Shown here: one piece after another, positions 47,202 through 57,761 of the stretch
Layout of the letters: the number at the start of each line of letters is the position of its first letter
How positions within the stretch are numbered: position 1 is the stretch's first letter
Origin: Hymenobacter telluris
Lineage (GTDB): Bacteria > Bacteroidota > Bacteroidia > Cytophagales > Hymenobacteraceae
DNA length: 64,000 bases
Direction: 5' to 3'
NCBI RefSeq assembly: GCF_017313265.1
Contig: NZ_JAFLQZ010000001.1
Span: 599,321 to 663,320 of the forward strand
Position numbers and translations under genes: made by a program
Notes under the pieces: generated by a model
What the model saw: the letters and a program-made list of their open reading frames with translations, nothing else
Database searches by the model: none
Told to the model about the DNA's origin: nothing

Positions 47202-47360
47202 GGATGTAACCCTGGCAAAAGGACAGTGCTGCAACAGGGGTGGCCAAGCCCGGCAGCATCCCCGCTACAGGTAGATTTGCATGGCCGGCCAGCGGAAATA
47301 TACGTGCTGGAACTAAGCACCACGGAAGGCCCAGCCCGCCAGAAACTGGTAGTACAGTAA
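47202..47360 (+). pseudogene. Decayed C-terminal type IX sorting domain
   Basis: One open frame ends with IYVLELSTTEGPARQKLVV then Q and TAA at 47358-47360. This matches the end of the preceding gene (IYTLELRTEAGVAQQKLVVE) at most positions, and the VDLHGRPAE before it matches IDLSKEKAG. No start or body is present, so this is the tail of a lost secreted-protein gene, still followed by its own terminator. Confidence 0.6.
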
Positions 47361-47390
47361 GTCGCCGAAAATCAAGCGGAAAAACTTGTA

Positions 47391-47427
47391 AAAAAGCCCT
47401 CTTTTCAGTGTGAAAAGAGGGCTTTTT
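47391..47427 (+). terminator. Intrinsic terminator belonging to the decayed tail
   Basis: A perfect 17-bp stem (47391-47407 with 47411-47427; core AGCCCTCTTTTCA) with loop GTG lies 30 bases after the remnant's stop. It also insulates gyrB. Confidence 0.92.
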
Positions 47428-47510
47428 CGGGCCCGGAAAAATGTGCGATTTTAATGGGCACTTGCCTAGGATGATTTAGGTGAAAGCTGGCAAAAACGCA
47501 GAAAAATCGG

Positions 47511-47518
47511 TACTTTTG
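47511..47518 (+). promoter_or_regulatory. -7 element of the gyrB promoter
   Basis: TACTTTTG fits TAnnTTTG exactly and lies 35 bases before the gyrB ATG. The -33 region is weak. Confidence 0.6.
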
Positions 47519-47538
47519 TAGGATAGCACAACCGCTAA

Positions 47539-49536
<1,998 letters not shown>

Positions 49537-49550
49537 CTCCGTTTCCTACC

Positions 49551-49589
49551 ACAACAAAAAAGCCCGCTGCATGCGGGCTTTTTTGTTGT
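49551..49589 (+). terminator. Intrinsic terminator behind gyrB
   Basis: The 17-bp stem 49551-49567 with 49573-49589 (core AAGCCCGC/GCGGGCTT) is followed by T-rich sequence. It lies 14 bases after the gyrB stop and is nearly symmetric, so it may also act on the minus strand. Confidence 0.93.
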
Positions 49590-49772
49590 ATGAATTGCTG
49601 ACATAACGGTCCGTCTTGCGCGGTAAAACGTATCATTTCTGCGTTACAAGGGCGTTATCTTTTACTAGGTAATTCTCACTGAACCGCGTTAAGCCACTAT
49701 CTTGCCCGTCTACTGCCACCCGTTGCCTAAATCAGCGTAAGCCGGCGTATCCGCGCTTTGCTGCCTTGCCCT

Positions 49773-52106
49773 ATGAAACTCTTCAAATCTGCCGACCTCA
49801 TCCGTAAAAGCAAGTACATCAGCCGCGACTTAAGCTGGCTGCGCTTCAATTACCGCGTCCTCGACCAAGCCAAAGACCCCGGCCGGACGCTGTTTGACCG
49901 GATGCGGTTCCTGAGCATTACCTCGTCCAACCTCGACGAGTTCTTCATGATTCGGGTGGGGTCGTTATACAACTACCTCGACTACGGCAAGGAGCGGGTG
50001 GACTACTCGGGGTTGCGGGAGATGCCCTTCCGGCGCAAACTGCTCGACTTCGCGCACCGCTTCGTGAATGACCAGTCGATGACCTACCTCAACGAACTGA
50101 AGCCCCTGTTCGAGAAGAACGGCTTCAATATATTGAAGGTGAGTGATTTGACGGAAGTGGAGCTGAAGAAGGTGGATGGCTATTTCAAGAACACCATCTT
50201 CCCGCTGCTCACGCCCATGGTGTACGATTCGTACCACGGTTTCCCACTGATGGTCAACCAGATGCTGGTGCTGGGCGTGGTGACGCGCACTGGTAGCGGC
50301 GACCTGGAAACCGAGAAAGGGCAGGAGCGCATTACGTTCGTGCAGATTCCGCAGAACCTGTCGCGCTTCTTTGAGCTAAGCCGCAAAGACAAGGTAATGT
50401 TCGTGCCCATTGAGGACATTGTGCGCGAAAACCTGCCGAAGCTGTTCCGCAACGTCAGCATCGAATCGGCCAACCTGTTCCGCATCACCCGCAACGGTGA
50501 CTTCACGCTGGAAGAGTCGGAAGATATTGATACCGACTTTATTAAGGAGCTTCAGCAGGGCCTTAAAACCCGTAAGCGGGGCCGGGTGGTGCGGCTGGAA
50601 GTGGAGCCCGATGCCTCGCCGCTGCTCATGGCGGTGCTGAAAGAGCGGTGGAAGATTGATAACGGCAATGTGTTTGTTATCAGCTCGTTGGTGGATTTGA
50701 AAGGGCTGCTGCAAATTCTGAAACACCCGAATTTCCGGGGTAGGGGGTCGAAGCTGCCTTCGCCGGTGGCGCCGCTAAGCTTGCCGGAAGGGGCCGACGA
50801 AAACCTGTTCGAGTACCTCAAGCACCACGACGTGCTGCTGCACCACCCCTACAACAGCATCGAGCCCATGGTGCGCCTGCTGGAACAGGCCGCCGAGGAC
50901 CCGCAGGTGCTGGGGATCAAGCAAACCATCTACCGCCTGGCCGAAGATTCGCGGGTGTCGGCGGCGTTGCTGAAGGCGGCGGAAAACGGCAAGCACGTAT
51001 CGGTGCTGTTTGAAATCAAGGCCCGTTTCGATGAGGAGCGCAATATTCGGGAGGGGGCGCGGCTGGAAAAGGCCGGCTGCTTTGTCATCTATGGGGTGAG
51101 CAAGTACAAGACACACACCAAGATGCTAATGATTATCCGCAAGGAAGGCGAAAAGGTAACGCGCTACGTGCACATCGGCTCGGGCAACTACAACGAGCAA
51201 ACCAGCAAGCTCTACACCGACGTGAGCATGCTCACCACCAACGACGTGTACGGCCACGACGTGTCGGAATTCTTCAACGTCATCACCGGCCACTCGCAGC
51301 CCGACGACTACGAGTATTTGATTACGGCGCCCAAAGACATGCGCCAGCAGCTGATCCACCTGATTCGGGAGGAAGTGCGCAATGCCAAAAAAGGCTTGCC
51401 AAGTGGCATCATCATGAAAATGAACTCCTTGGAAGACAAGGAGATGATTGACGAGATGTACCGGGCTTCCAAGGCCGGCGTGCCCATCCGCTTTATTGTG
51501 CGCGGCATTTGCTGCCTGCGGCCGGGCCGGCCAGGGCTGAGCGAGAACATCGAGGTGCGCAGCATCGTGGGCGACCTGCTGGAACACTCCCGGCTGTTCT
51601 ATTTCCACCAAGCCGGCCAGCCCAAAGTGTACGCCGGCTCGGCCGACGTAATGGTGCGCTCCTTCGACCGGCGTATTGAGGCGCTGTTCCTGATTGTGAA
51701 TCCGCAGCTGAAGCGGGAGGCCATCAGCATTCTGATGCTTAACCTGCTGGACAACCAGAACGCCTACATCATGCGTGAAGATGGCGCCTACATCCGGCGG
51801 CAGCCCACGCCCGACGAACCCATCGTAAACGTGCACCGGGACTTCTACCGCCGCGACGAAGAGCGCCTGGCGGCGGCTACGCCCGAGAAGCTACTGGCAC
51901 TGCTAAGCAAGCAAACCTCTCGGAGCGAAGTATCCGACGTGCCAGTGGTTGACGATGAGCCAGGTAGCGCGGAACTGGAAGGTGAAGTGCTCGGCAGTGA
52001 AGCGGATGCCACGGGTAGCGAAGCAGCCGAAGGGGAAGAACAGTTTGCTTATCCGGCCGCAGTTATAGAGAAATACGAAGGCGAAGCCAGCTTGCCTAAC
52101 GTGTAA
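49773..52106 (+). CDS. ppk1: Polyphosphate kinase 1
   Basis: The 777-residue enzyme makes polyphosphate from ATP reversibly. It has the N-terminal domain (YISRDLSWLRFNYRVLDQAK), the head domain and two phospholipase-D-like catalytic domains. The phospho-accepting histidine is His467 in YVHIGSGNYNEQTSKLYTD, and the second conserved histidine is His612 in FYFHQAGQPKVYAGSADVM. The last 70 residues form an acidic tail (GSAELEGEVLGSEADATGSE) not needed by the core fold. The ATG at 49773 is preferred over a TTG five codons earlier. It converges with the Ppx/GppA gene, pairing synthesis and breakdown of polyphosphate. Confidence 0.96.
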   Translation: MKLFKSADLIRKSKYISRDLSWLRFNYRVLDQAKDPGRTLFDRMRFLSITSSNLDEFFMIRVGSLYNYLDYGKERVDYSGLREMPFRRKLLDFAHRFVNDQSMTYLNELKPLFEKNGFNILKVSDLTEVELKKVDGYFKNTIFPLLTPMVYDSYHGFPLMVNQMLVLGVVTRTGSGDLETEKGQERITFVQIPQNLSRFFELSRKDKVMFVPIEDIVRENLPKLFRNVSIESANLFRITRNGDFTLEESEDIDTDFIKELQQGLKTRKRGRVVRLEVEPDASPLLMAVLKERWKIDNGNVFVISSLVDLKGLLQILKHPNFRGRGSKLPSPVAPLSLPEGADENLFEYLKHHDVLLHHPYNSIEPMVRLLEQAAEDPQVLGIKQTIYRLAEDSRVSAALLKAAENGKHVSVLFEIKARFDEERNIREGARLEKAGCFVIYGVSKYKTHTKMLMIIRKEGEKVTRYVHIGSGNYNEQTSKLYTDVSMLTTNDVYGHDVSEFFNVITGHSQPDDYEYLITAPKDMRQQLIHLIREEVRNAKKGLPSGIIMKMNSLEDKEMIDEMYRASKAGVPIRFIVRGICCLRPGRPGLSENIEVRSIVGDLLEHSRLFYFHQAGQPKVYAGSADVMVRSFDRRIEALFLIVNPQLKREAISILMLNLLDNQNAYIMREDGAYIRRQPTPDEPIVNVHRDFYRRDEERLAAATPEKLLALLSKQTSRSEVSDVPVVDDEPGSAELEGEVLGSEADATGSEAAEGEEQFAYPAAVIEKYEGEASLPNV

Positions 52107-52135
52107 AAAGCCAGCTGACCACTGGAAAAGCAGGT

Positions 52136-52192
52136 AAACAAAGTGGGGAGTAAGAACCAGACTATCTGGTCCTTACTCCCTACTTTGTTTTT
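52136..52192. terminator. Bidirectional terminator between ppk1 and the Ppx gene
   Basis: An approximately 26-base arm (52136-52161) pairs with 52165-52190 with few mismatches (AAACAAAGT.GGGAGTAAG). A-rich and T-rich ends serve both convergent genes. Confidence 0.85.
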
Positions 52193-52203
52193 CAGGTGTA
52201 CTG

Positions 52204-53202
52204 CTATTCTACTTCCGTTGGGCGGCTTTGCGGGGTGGGGAAGGGTACCGTAAGCGAATGGTCTTCGCGGGCCCGGATTTCATCGAAATGTTCCTCGAAC
52301 AGCGTTTGGAGCATGCCGTCTTTCAGGCCGATATCGGGCACAATCATCTGGTGCACGTTGGCCCATTCCATAGCTGATAGGTAGATGTGGCCAGCCGGCA
52401 CAATGACGTCGGCGCGGTCGGGGTTGAGCATGGCCACGTTCACCCGCTCATCCATGCTCATGCTGGTGAGGTTGTGCAGCACGGTGGCAATGCGGCGGCG
52501 CGTCACCGACTTATCGAGTTGCTGCGGCTGCGCAATGCTGTAGAGCTTGTTGATGTTGCCGCCGGTGCCAATGGCGCGCGTCACGTGGTAGCGACGGGCG
52601 TTTTCTTTCACCCATTCCTCCATGCGCTGCCACAGGTCGTTCTGGGCCGCAGTAGATGCCAGGCCGCTTTCTTCTTGCTGCATCCGCCGAATCGAGCCGA
52701 TTTCAAACGACTGTGAAGCTACTTTGCGCCGGTCGTGGTAGATGTTGAACTCGGTGCTGCCGCCGCCTACATCAATGTGCAGGTAGTGCTTTTTGTCTTC
52801 CAGCAAATGCTCGATTACGCGGTTGATGTAGGCGGCTTCATCCTGGCCATCAATTACCAGCACCTTCATGCCCAGCTCCCGTTCAATACGGGCCGCTACT
52901 TCGGCGCCATTAGCGGCAGTGCGCATCGCCGAGGTGGCGCAAACCAAATAGTGGTTGGGGGCCACATCATGCACTTCCATCAGCAGCTTGAGGGCGTGCA
53001 GAAACTTGATGAACTTCTCCTGCTTTTTGTCGGAAATGGTGCCGGTGGCAAACACATCTTCGCCCAGCCGCAAGGGGTAGCGCACATATTCCACCCGCTT
53101 GAGGCGGTACCGGTCGCCGTAGTGGAGCACTGCTGAAATCTGGCAACGGACGGCGTTAGAGCCTATATCAATAGCGGCCAGTTTCAGTAGCGGATACTCC
53201 AT
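52204..53202 (-). CDS. Ppx/GppA-family exopolyphosphatase
   Basis: The 332-residue single ASKHA domain pair (no C-terminal HD extension) is the short Ppx/GppA form. It hydrolyses terminal phosphates from polyphosphate or pppGpp. Phosphate-binding loops are visible: AAIDIGSNAVR (9-19) and HIDVGGGSTEF, plus IGTGGNINKL. The start is the ATG at 53200-53202. The frame extends to a TTG at 53235, but a TATCTTTG promoter box (53233-53240) overlaps that, supporting the shorter start. It converges with ppk1, so a role in polyphosphate turnover is likely. The preference for polyphosphate over pppGpp is an inference. Confidence 0.92.
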   Translation of the reverse strand: MEYPLLKLAAIDIGSNAVRCQISAVLHYGDRYRLKRVEYVRYPLRLGEDVFATGTISDKKQEKFIKFLHALKLLMEVHDVAPNHYLVCATSAMRTAANGAEVAARIERELGMKVLVIDGQDEAAYINRVIEHLLEDKKHYLHIDVGGGSTEFNIYHDRRKVASQSFEIGSIRRMQQEESGLASTAAQNDLWQRMEEWVKENARRYHVTRAIGTGGNINKLYSIAQPQQLDKSVTRRRIATVLHNLTSMSMDERVNVAMLNPDRADVIVPAGHIYLSAMEWANVHQMIVPDIGLKDGMLQTLFEEHFDEIRAREDHSLTVPFPTPQSRPTEVE

Positions 53203-53232
53203 CAGGAAGGCAGGTAAAGTTGAGATTTCGGC

Positions 53233-53240
53233 CAAAGATA
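53233..53240 (-). promoter_or_regulatory. -7 element of the Ppx promoter
   Basis: TATCTTTG on the minus strand fits TAnnTTTG and lies about 31 bases before the ATG at 53202. It argues against translation starting at the upstream TTG. Confidence 0.5.
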
Positions 53241-53292
53241 GCCGTTTGCGCAGACTGGACTAGCTTTTAGTAAGAAACCACCCACGTACTAC

Positions 53293-53336
53293 TGCCAGCC
53301 AGCCAAGCAAAGTCGTCAACTTCACTTGGCTGGCAG
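53293..53336 (-). terminator. Hairpin behind the barrel-fusion gene
   Basis: CTGCCAGCC..AAG pairs with CTTGGCTGGCAG across this stretch, 17 bases after the stop at 53353. There is no T-run on the minus strand, so termination is uncertain. Confidence 0.35.
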
Positions 53337-53352
53337 AGTCGAAGAGAGCAGG

Positions 53353-56300
53353 TTAGTTGTCAATCCGGAAGCCCACGCCAAACCGAATCAGGCCGTTTTC
53401 CGGCGACTGTTGGTAGGAGAAAGACAAGGCGTACTGGTCGGAAACCGGGGCCAGGTAGAAGCCCGCGCCATAGCCCTCGTGCCAGCCGCCCGGCGACGAG
53501 CCTTTATAGTACACCCGGCCCCGGTCGTAGAACCCGAATACGCCGTAGGAAAAGGGCAGAAATGCCTTTTGTACCCGGCCCAGCGCCAGGCGCAGCTCCG
53601 TGTTCAGGTAGAGGCTGGCGTCGCCGGTGAAGCGGTTGCGGTAGTAGCCGCGCAGGTTTTCGTTGAGGCCCAGGCTGGTGAATTTGTAGAACGGTATTTC
53701 GTCGTCGGGGCCGTAGTTTTTGCCGCCGCCACCTTTCACCACCAGCGTAACCGGAATGCCCAGGCGGGCCGTGCCGTAGTACTCTGCGAAGCCCTGGGTG
53801 AGCCCAAACAACTCTTGGCCCTGGTTGAGCTGATAATACGTGTTGTGGCGAGCCACTAGGCGCACGCCGCGCCGCGCAAAGTTCTGCCGGTCGCGCAAAT
53901 CGAGGTCGAATAATCCGTTTAAGCCTAGCAACTGCTGCTTGCTGGTGTTGGGGCGCCGGTCGTCGGTGCCGGGTAGCTGGCCGTTTAGCAGTTCTCCCAG
54001 GTAGCTGTTGCCCGCAAAGTCCGACGTGTACTGCTCGAACGACGGACCCACGCGCAACACGCTGCGCCGCAGGAAAACCCGCTCGGTAAACACGTTTATG
54101 GTGTAGCCTTTGTAGCGGGCGCGGTAATAGTTGTTGTCGAAGCGGGCTTCGTCTTTCTGGGTGTCGTTGCCGAGGCCGAAGAAGTTGTAAAACGGGAAAT
54201 AGGCGCCGTAGTCTATGGCCGCGCCCACGTCCCAGCGCCCAAAGGCATACCGGTACCGAGAGGCCAGCCCTACCTGAAAATTGCCGCCCGTGGAGCCGCG
54301 CAGATTGAACGTGTAGAGGTTGCGGTAGCCCGGTTTGCGGAAGCCCTGGCGGTTGAAGTTGATGCCTACGCCCGCTCCAAAACCGTCGTTGCGGTTGTAG
54401 ATTAAGGTGGCGCTTGGGGTGTAGCCGTTGTACTGAAAGGATTCCCGTTCGTAGCGGTTTACATCGGGGCGCAGAGACGTGCGGTTGTCACTTTCGGGGC
54501 CGAGCTGGAGCTGGGTATCCGGCACGTCGTAGATTTTGGTGAGGGCCCGCAAGCCCCCGGCGCGGGAGTTGTCGGTTATCTGGTCTTTGCCCTCGCCCCC
54601 GATAATGCGCACCAGCACGCTCTTGCCGGCCGTGCCCGTTACGTTGAACACGTCTTTGCCGTCGAGCCCATACAGGCAGATTTCCTCAGTTTCGTCGCGC
54701 TTGAACGTGCGCTCAAACAGCGGTTCCCCTTTGGCAGTACCGTCTTCCTTGTCTTTCTTGAATAGCTGCACCCGCACGTTACCGTCGGCCAGGCGGGTCA
54801 CTTCAAACACCTCGTTCTTGTTGGAGCCCACCACGTCCACGCGCTTCGCCAGCATGAGGTAGTACTCGTCCAGCACTTTGGGCAGCTCCTGAATGCGGGC
54901 TTTGAGCTTGCGGTTCAGTTCGTTGCCTGACAGCGGCATCAGCTCGGGCGGAAGCTGGGCCGTGGCTTCATCAATGGCGGCCGGCGTGATGCGCTGCTGG
55001 AGGTAGCGCCCAATTTCCTGCCACTGCTCCCGCGTCAGGCTTTGCAGCAGAAACCGGTCCAGGTCTTTGGCGGGCCAGTTCAGGCTTTTGAGGTCGTGAA
55101 ATTCCGTTTGAAAGTCCTCGATGCTGCCCACCGCCCATTCGCGGTTGGCCAGGTAAGTCAGCAGGCCGTTCCAAAGCGTGAAGGCCTGGTCCCGGTCGCG
55201 CGGAATGGGTTTGTAGATGGTTTTCTTGCCTTGCTTGTAGCCGGCCCATTTCCAGTTGTCTTCGTGCTTGCCGAAGTCGGCCACCAGCATATCAAAGGCG
55301 CGGGCCCGCCCAAAGGCCTCGGCATCAATGCGGTTGTCGTTATCCTTGTAGAGCTGGCGGAAAAAGCTGAACGAGCGGCGCACCTCATCGGCCCCTCCAA
55401 AACCGGGCAGGTTGGGTTTAGGGTCTTTGGGGCTGTCTTCGAGGGTGCCCAGCATGCCGGAATAATCGGCGCGGTAGGCGCCTAGCTGGTTGTTGTCGGG
55501 CAGCGCAAACAGGCGCGGCCGGGCGTGCAGAATGTCGGTTTTGTCGAGCATTGAGCTGATAACCAACGCCGAATATGGGTGCGCCGTGGGCGTAATACCG
55601 CGCAGCACGTCGGCCGCCACCGACTTTTGCAGCTCCGGCGGCAGAATCTTGGTTACGTCTTTGTCAACCGAGCGAAACACGTACTCCGACGAGTCGGCGG
55701 CAATAACCTTGAGTGAAGTGGTTTGGCGGCCGCCGCCGCGCCCAAACGGCCGGAGCCCGCCTTTCTCGGTGGCGAGGTTGAGCGTGCGCACCCGCACCGG
55801 CTGGGTCCAGGAGGTGCGGTACACCGGCCCCAGAAAAAACCGCGAAGAAGCTGAGCCGCCATACTGCGGCCCGGCCGCTACCGTTTGGGTGGCCTGAAAA
55901 GGCGCATCGGGCTTGAACTCAGCCACGCCTTTCGGCGCCGAAGGACACTCGGGAATGAAGCTGTTGACGGGTACGCCCGGCAGCCGCGGCTGCTGGCACG
56001 CCGACTGAAACAGAGTGCCCGCGTACGACTCCTGCGCCGTGGTGCCGGCCGCATCGAACGTGTAGAAATGGGCCTTTACGGTGCCGTCGGCAAAGTATTC
56101 GAGCTTGGAAAAGCCTTCTTCCGACTTGTTGTACAACGCCTTGCCGCCCGCGCCTACGTGCTGCTTTTCAGCGAAGGAGCCGGCAATAAGGTGGTAGTTG
56201 TCGTCGCGGCGGTTGAGTTGCAGGCTGTAGTCGTGGGCGGCGGCGTACACGGCGCCGGGATGGTCGCGCAGGGTGTTGAGCAACTCCTTGCTGAACTCCT

Positions 56301-57084
56301 GATACGCCGGATTGGCCAGGTCGCGCGGGGTGCCCACGTTCTGGCGGTAGGCGGCGTATATCGTGCCGAACACCGGCGGCAGCAGGTGGCGGCTCAGGGG
56401 CTGCTTGCCGCCGTACACGCCGTTGCTGATAACCGGCTGATGCCCCAGTAGCAGCACGTTCTTGTCTTTGGTATCGTCGAGCAGGTCTTGCAGCTGCTCC
56501 CGGAACTCCTGCTGCGTCAGGGTTTTGCAGTCGGTGTCGGGGGCCTCGGGGCGGCGGAAGGGGTGCGTAAACCACGGCGAGTTAAGGGCGACCAGGCGCA
56601 CGTTGGGTGCTACGTCCACCACTTCGGGGCCGGGGCAGCCGCCGGTGGGCACAAACGCATTCTGGCCCGGCAGACGCTTCTCGATATAGTCTTCCAGCCG
56701 CCGCACGCGCTTGAGCCCGTCCCGGCCGGAGTTAGCCCAGTCCCGGTCGCCGGGCACAAAGTAGATTTTGCCATTGGGCAGGCCCTGCACCAGCGCCAGC
56801 AGAGCATCCACGCGGGCCGTTTCGTTGCCCCTGGTTGAGTCGTTTTTGGTGCCCAGGCCCTGCGGACCTACAATATCACCTAAGTGTACTACCGTGAACG
56901 TGCCGGGCTGCGCTTCCAGGCTCTTGCGCAAGGCTTTTAGGTGCGCAGTGGGTAAGTCGGCGGTGGCGGTGTTGCCGAGCAGGTAAACCGTGTGGGTGGC
57001 TGGGGAGGAAGTGGTCTGAGCCAGAAGGGGAGAAGTAGCTAGGCCAAGTGTGGCTAGCAACAGGCTGCGGAAAGGTGAGGGCAT
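53353..57084 (-). CDS. Phosphoesterase-like / kinase-like / outer-membrane barrel fusion
   Basis: The 1243-residue exported protein (signal peptide about 1-22) has three parts. Residues about 30-340 resemble calcineurin-like metallophosphatases (VVHLGDIVG, VPGDRDWANSG, LLGHQPV, AAAHDYSLQ). The first DxH motif reads LLGNTA and the usual GNHD reads GDRD, so metal ligands are altered. Residues about 480-750 contain DMLVADFGKHEDNW (from Asp598) and PIPRDRDQAF (Asp630, Asp632), reminiscent of CotH/HipA/Fam20-like kinases; this is an inference. Residues about 880-1243 form an Omp85/surface-antigen-type barrel ending in FGVGFRIDN. The start ATG is at 57082-57084. Its function is unknown; it is likely an outer-membrane protein with a periplasmic or surface module. 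Confidence 0.75.
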   Translation of the reverse strand: MPSPFRSLLLATLGLATSPLLAQTTSSPATHTVYLLGNTATADLPTAHLKALRKSLEAQPGTFTVVHLGDIVGPQGLGTKNDSTRGNETARVDALLALVQGLPNGKIYFVPGDRDWANSGRDGLKRVRRLEDYIEKRLPGQNAFVPTGGCPGPEVVDVAPNVRLVALNSPWFTHPFRRPEAPDTDCKTLTQQEFREQLQDLLDDTKDKNVLLLGHQPVISNGVYGGKQPLSRHLLPPVFGTIYAAYRQNVGTPRDLANPAYQEFSKELLNTLRDHPGAVYAAAHDYSLQLNRRDDNYHLIAGSFAEKQHVGAGGKALYNKSEEGFSKLEYFADGTVKAHFYTFDAAGTTAQESYAGTLFQSACQQPRLPGVPVNSFIPECPSAPKGVAEFKPDAPFQATQTVAAGPQYGGSASSRFFLGPVYRTSWTQPVRVRTLNLATEKGGLRPFGRGGGRQTTSLKVIAADSSEYVFRSVDKDVTKILPPELQKSVAADVLRGITPTAHPYSALVISSMLDKTDILHARPRLFALPDNNQLGAYRADYSGMLGTLEDSPKDPKPNLPGFGGADEVRRSFSFFRQLYKDNDNRIDAEAFGRARAFDMLVADFGKHEDNWKWAGYKQGKKTIYKPIPRDRDQAFTLWNGLLTYLANREWAVGSIEDFQTEFHDLKSLNWPAKDLDRFLLQSLTREQWQEIGRYLQQRITPAAIDEATAQLPPELMPLSGNELNRKLKARIQELPKVLDEYYLMLAKRVDVVGSNKNEVFEVTRLADGNVRVQLFKKDKEDGTAKGEPLFERTFKRDETEEICLYGLDGKDVFNVTGTAGKSVLVRIIGGEGKDQITDNSRAGGLRALTKIYDVPDTQLQLGPESDNRTSLRPDVNRYERESFQYNGYTPSATLIYNRNDGFGAGVGINFNRQGFRKPGYRNLYTFNLRGSTGGNFQVGLASRYRYAFGRWDVGAAIDYGAYFPFYNFFGLGNDTQKDEARFDNNYYRARYKGYTINVFTERVFLRRSVLRVGPSFEQYTSDFAGNSYLGELLNGQLPGTDDRRPNTSKQQLLGLNGLFDLDLRDRQNFARRGVRLVARHNTYYQLNQGQELFGLTQGFAEYYGTARLGIPVTLVVKGGGGKNYGPDDEIPFYKFTSLGLNENLRGYYRNRFTGDASLYLNTELRLALGRVQKAFLPFSYGVFGFYDRGRVYYKGSSPGGWHEGYGAGFYLAPVSDQYALSFSYQQSPENGLIRFGVGFRIDN

Positions 57085-57119
57085 ATAATACGAGCTAGGT
57101 ACCTGCTTACGCAGTATTG

Positions 57120-57154
57120 AATAACAAGATTAAATTAAAATTAATCTTGTTATT
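57120..57154. other. AT-rich hairpin before the barrel-fusion gene
   Basis: A perfect 14-bp stem, AATAACAAGATTAA (57120-57133) with TTAATCTTGTTATT (57141-57154), lies 36 bases before the fusion-gene ATG and 26 bases after the YdjM-type gene. It lacks a T-run. It might be a weak terminator, a leader structure or a palindromic binding site. Confidence 0.55.
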
Positions 57155-57179
57155 GTTCCTACGTTCCGATGCGCCCTAG

Positions 57180-57719
57180 TCAATAGGAGCGACGACGCAG
57201 TGCCCGGTGTGTCAACCAAACGCAGAGGCACGGCAACCCTACCCACAAGGCCTCACTGCCGAGTACGCGCAAGCCTCTTACCCCTATAAAATTTCGGATT
57301 CCGATGGGGGAAACCTGAATTGGGCGGAACGAAAAAAAGTAGCGGTGCTGGTTGAAGGGGCTGAAAAATGCTACGCCCAGCCCGCCCGTAGTCATGGCAT
57401 CAAGCACACCATGCGAGGTTGTAGCCAGGAATAACAACAGCCATAGCCGCGCCAGTGGCGGCCGGTGGCCAGAGCGCAGTAGCCTGGCCACACCAACAAG
57501 CGCCGTGGCCACTACGGCCGCCGCTAGTATCGAATGGGTAAGACCCCGGTGACCCCAGAGGCTGGCGTATGACACATGAAATTTGAAGCCGATAACATCG
57601 GCATCGGGCAGAAAGGCACACGCCGCCGCTAGCAACCACCAGCGCCAATACCGTCGCTCTGGCAGTATCACGGCGCCTATCGTGGCCCCTAGCAACGTGT
57701 GTCCGAATACAGAAGCCAT
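57180..57719 (-). CDS. YdjM/DUF457-type membrane-bound metal-dependent hydrolase
   Basis: The 179-residue integral membrane protein has four or five hydrophobic helices (about 10-20, 27-45, 60-80, 90-110, 155-170). The family motifs are present: an N-terminal FGHTLLGATIG, FLPDADVIGF, and HRGLTHS, whose His and Asp residues bind metal in this predicted hydrolase family. Members are thought to act on membrane or phospholipid-like substrates, but the reaction is not established. The start ATG is at 57717-57719. The gene lies 42 bases after the sirtuin gene on the same strand and may be co-transcribed with it. Confidence 0.85.
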   Translation of the reverse strand: MASVFGHTLLGATIGAVILPERRYWRWWLLAAACAFLPDADVIGFKFHVSYASLWGHRGLTHSILAAAVVATALVGVARLLRSGHRPPLARLWLLLFLATTSHGVLDAMTTGGLGVAFFSPFNQHRYFFSFRPIQVSPIGIRNFIGVRGLRVLGSEALWVGLPCLCVWLTHRALRRRSY

Positions 57720-57761
57720 AGGTAGGCCGAAAGTTCTAGTTCTAAGCCGCTATACGATTCG

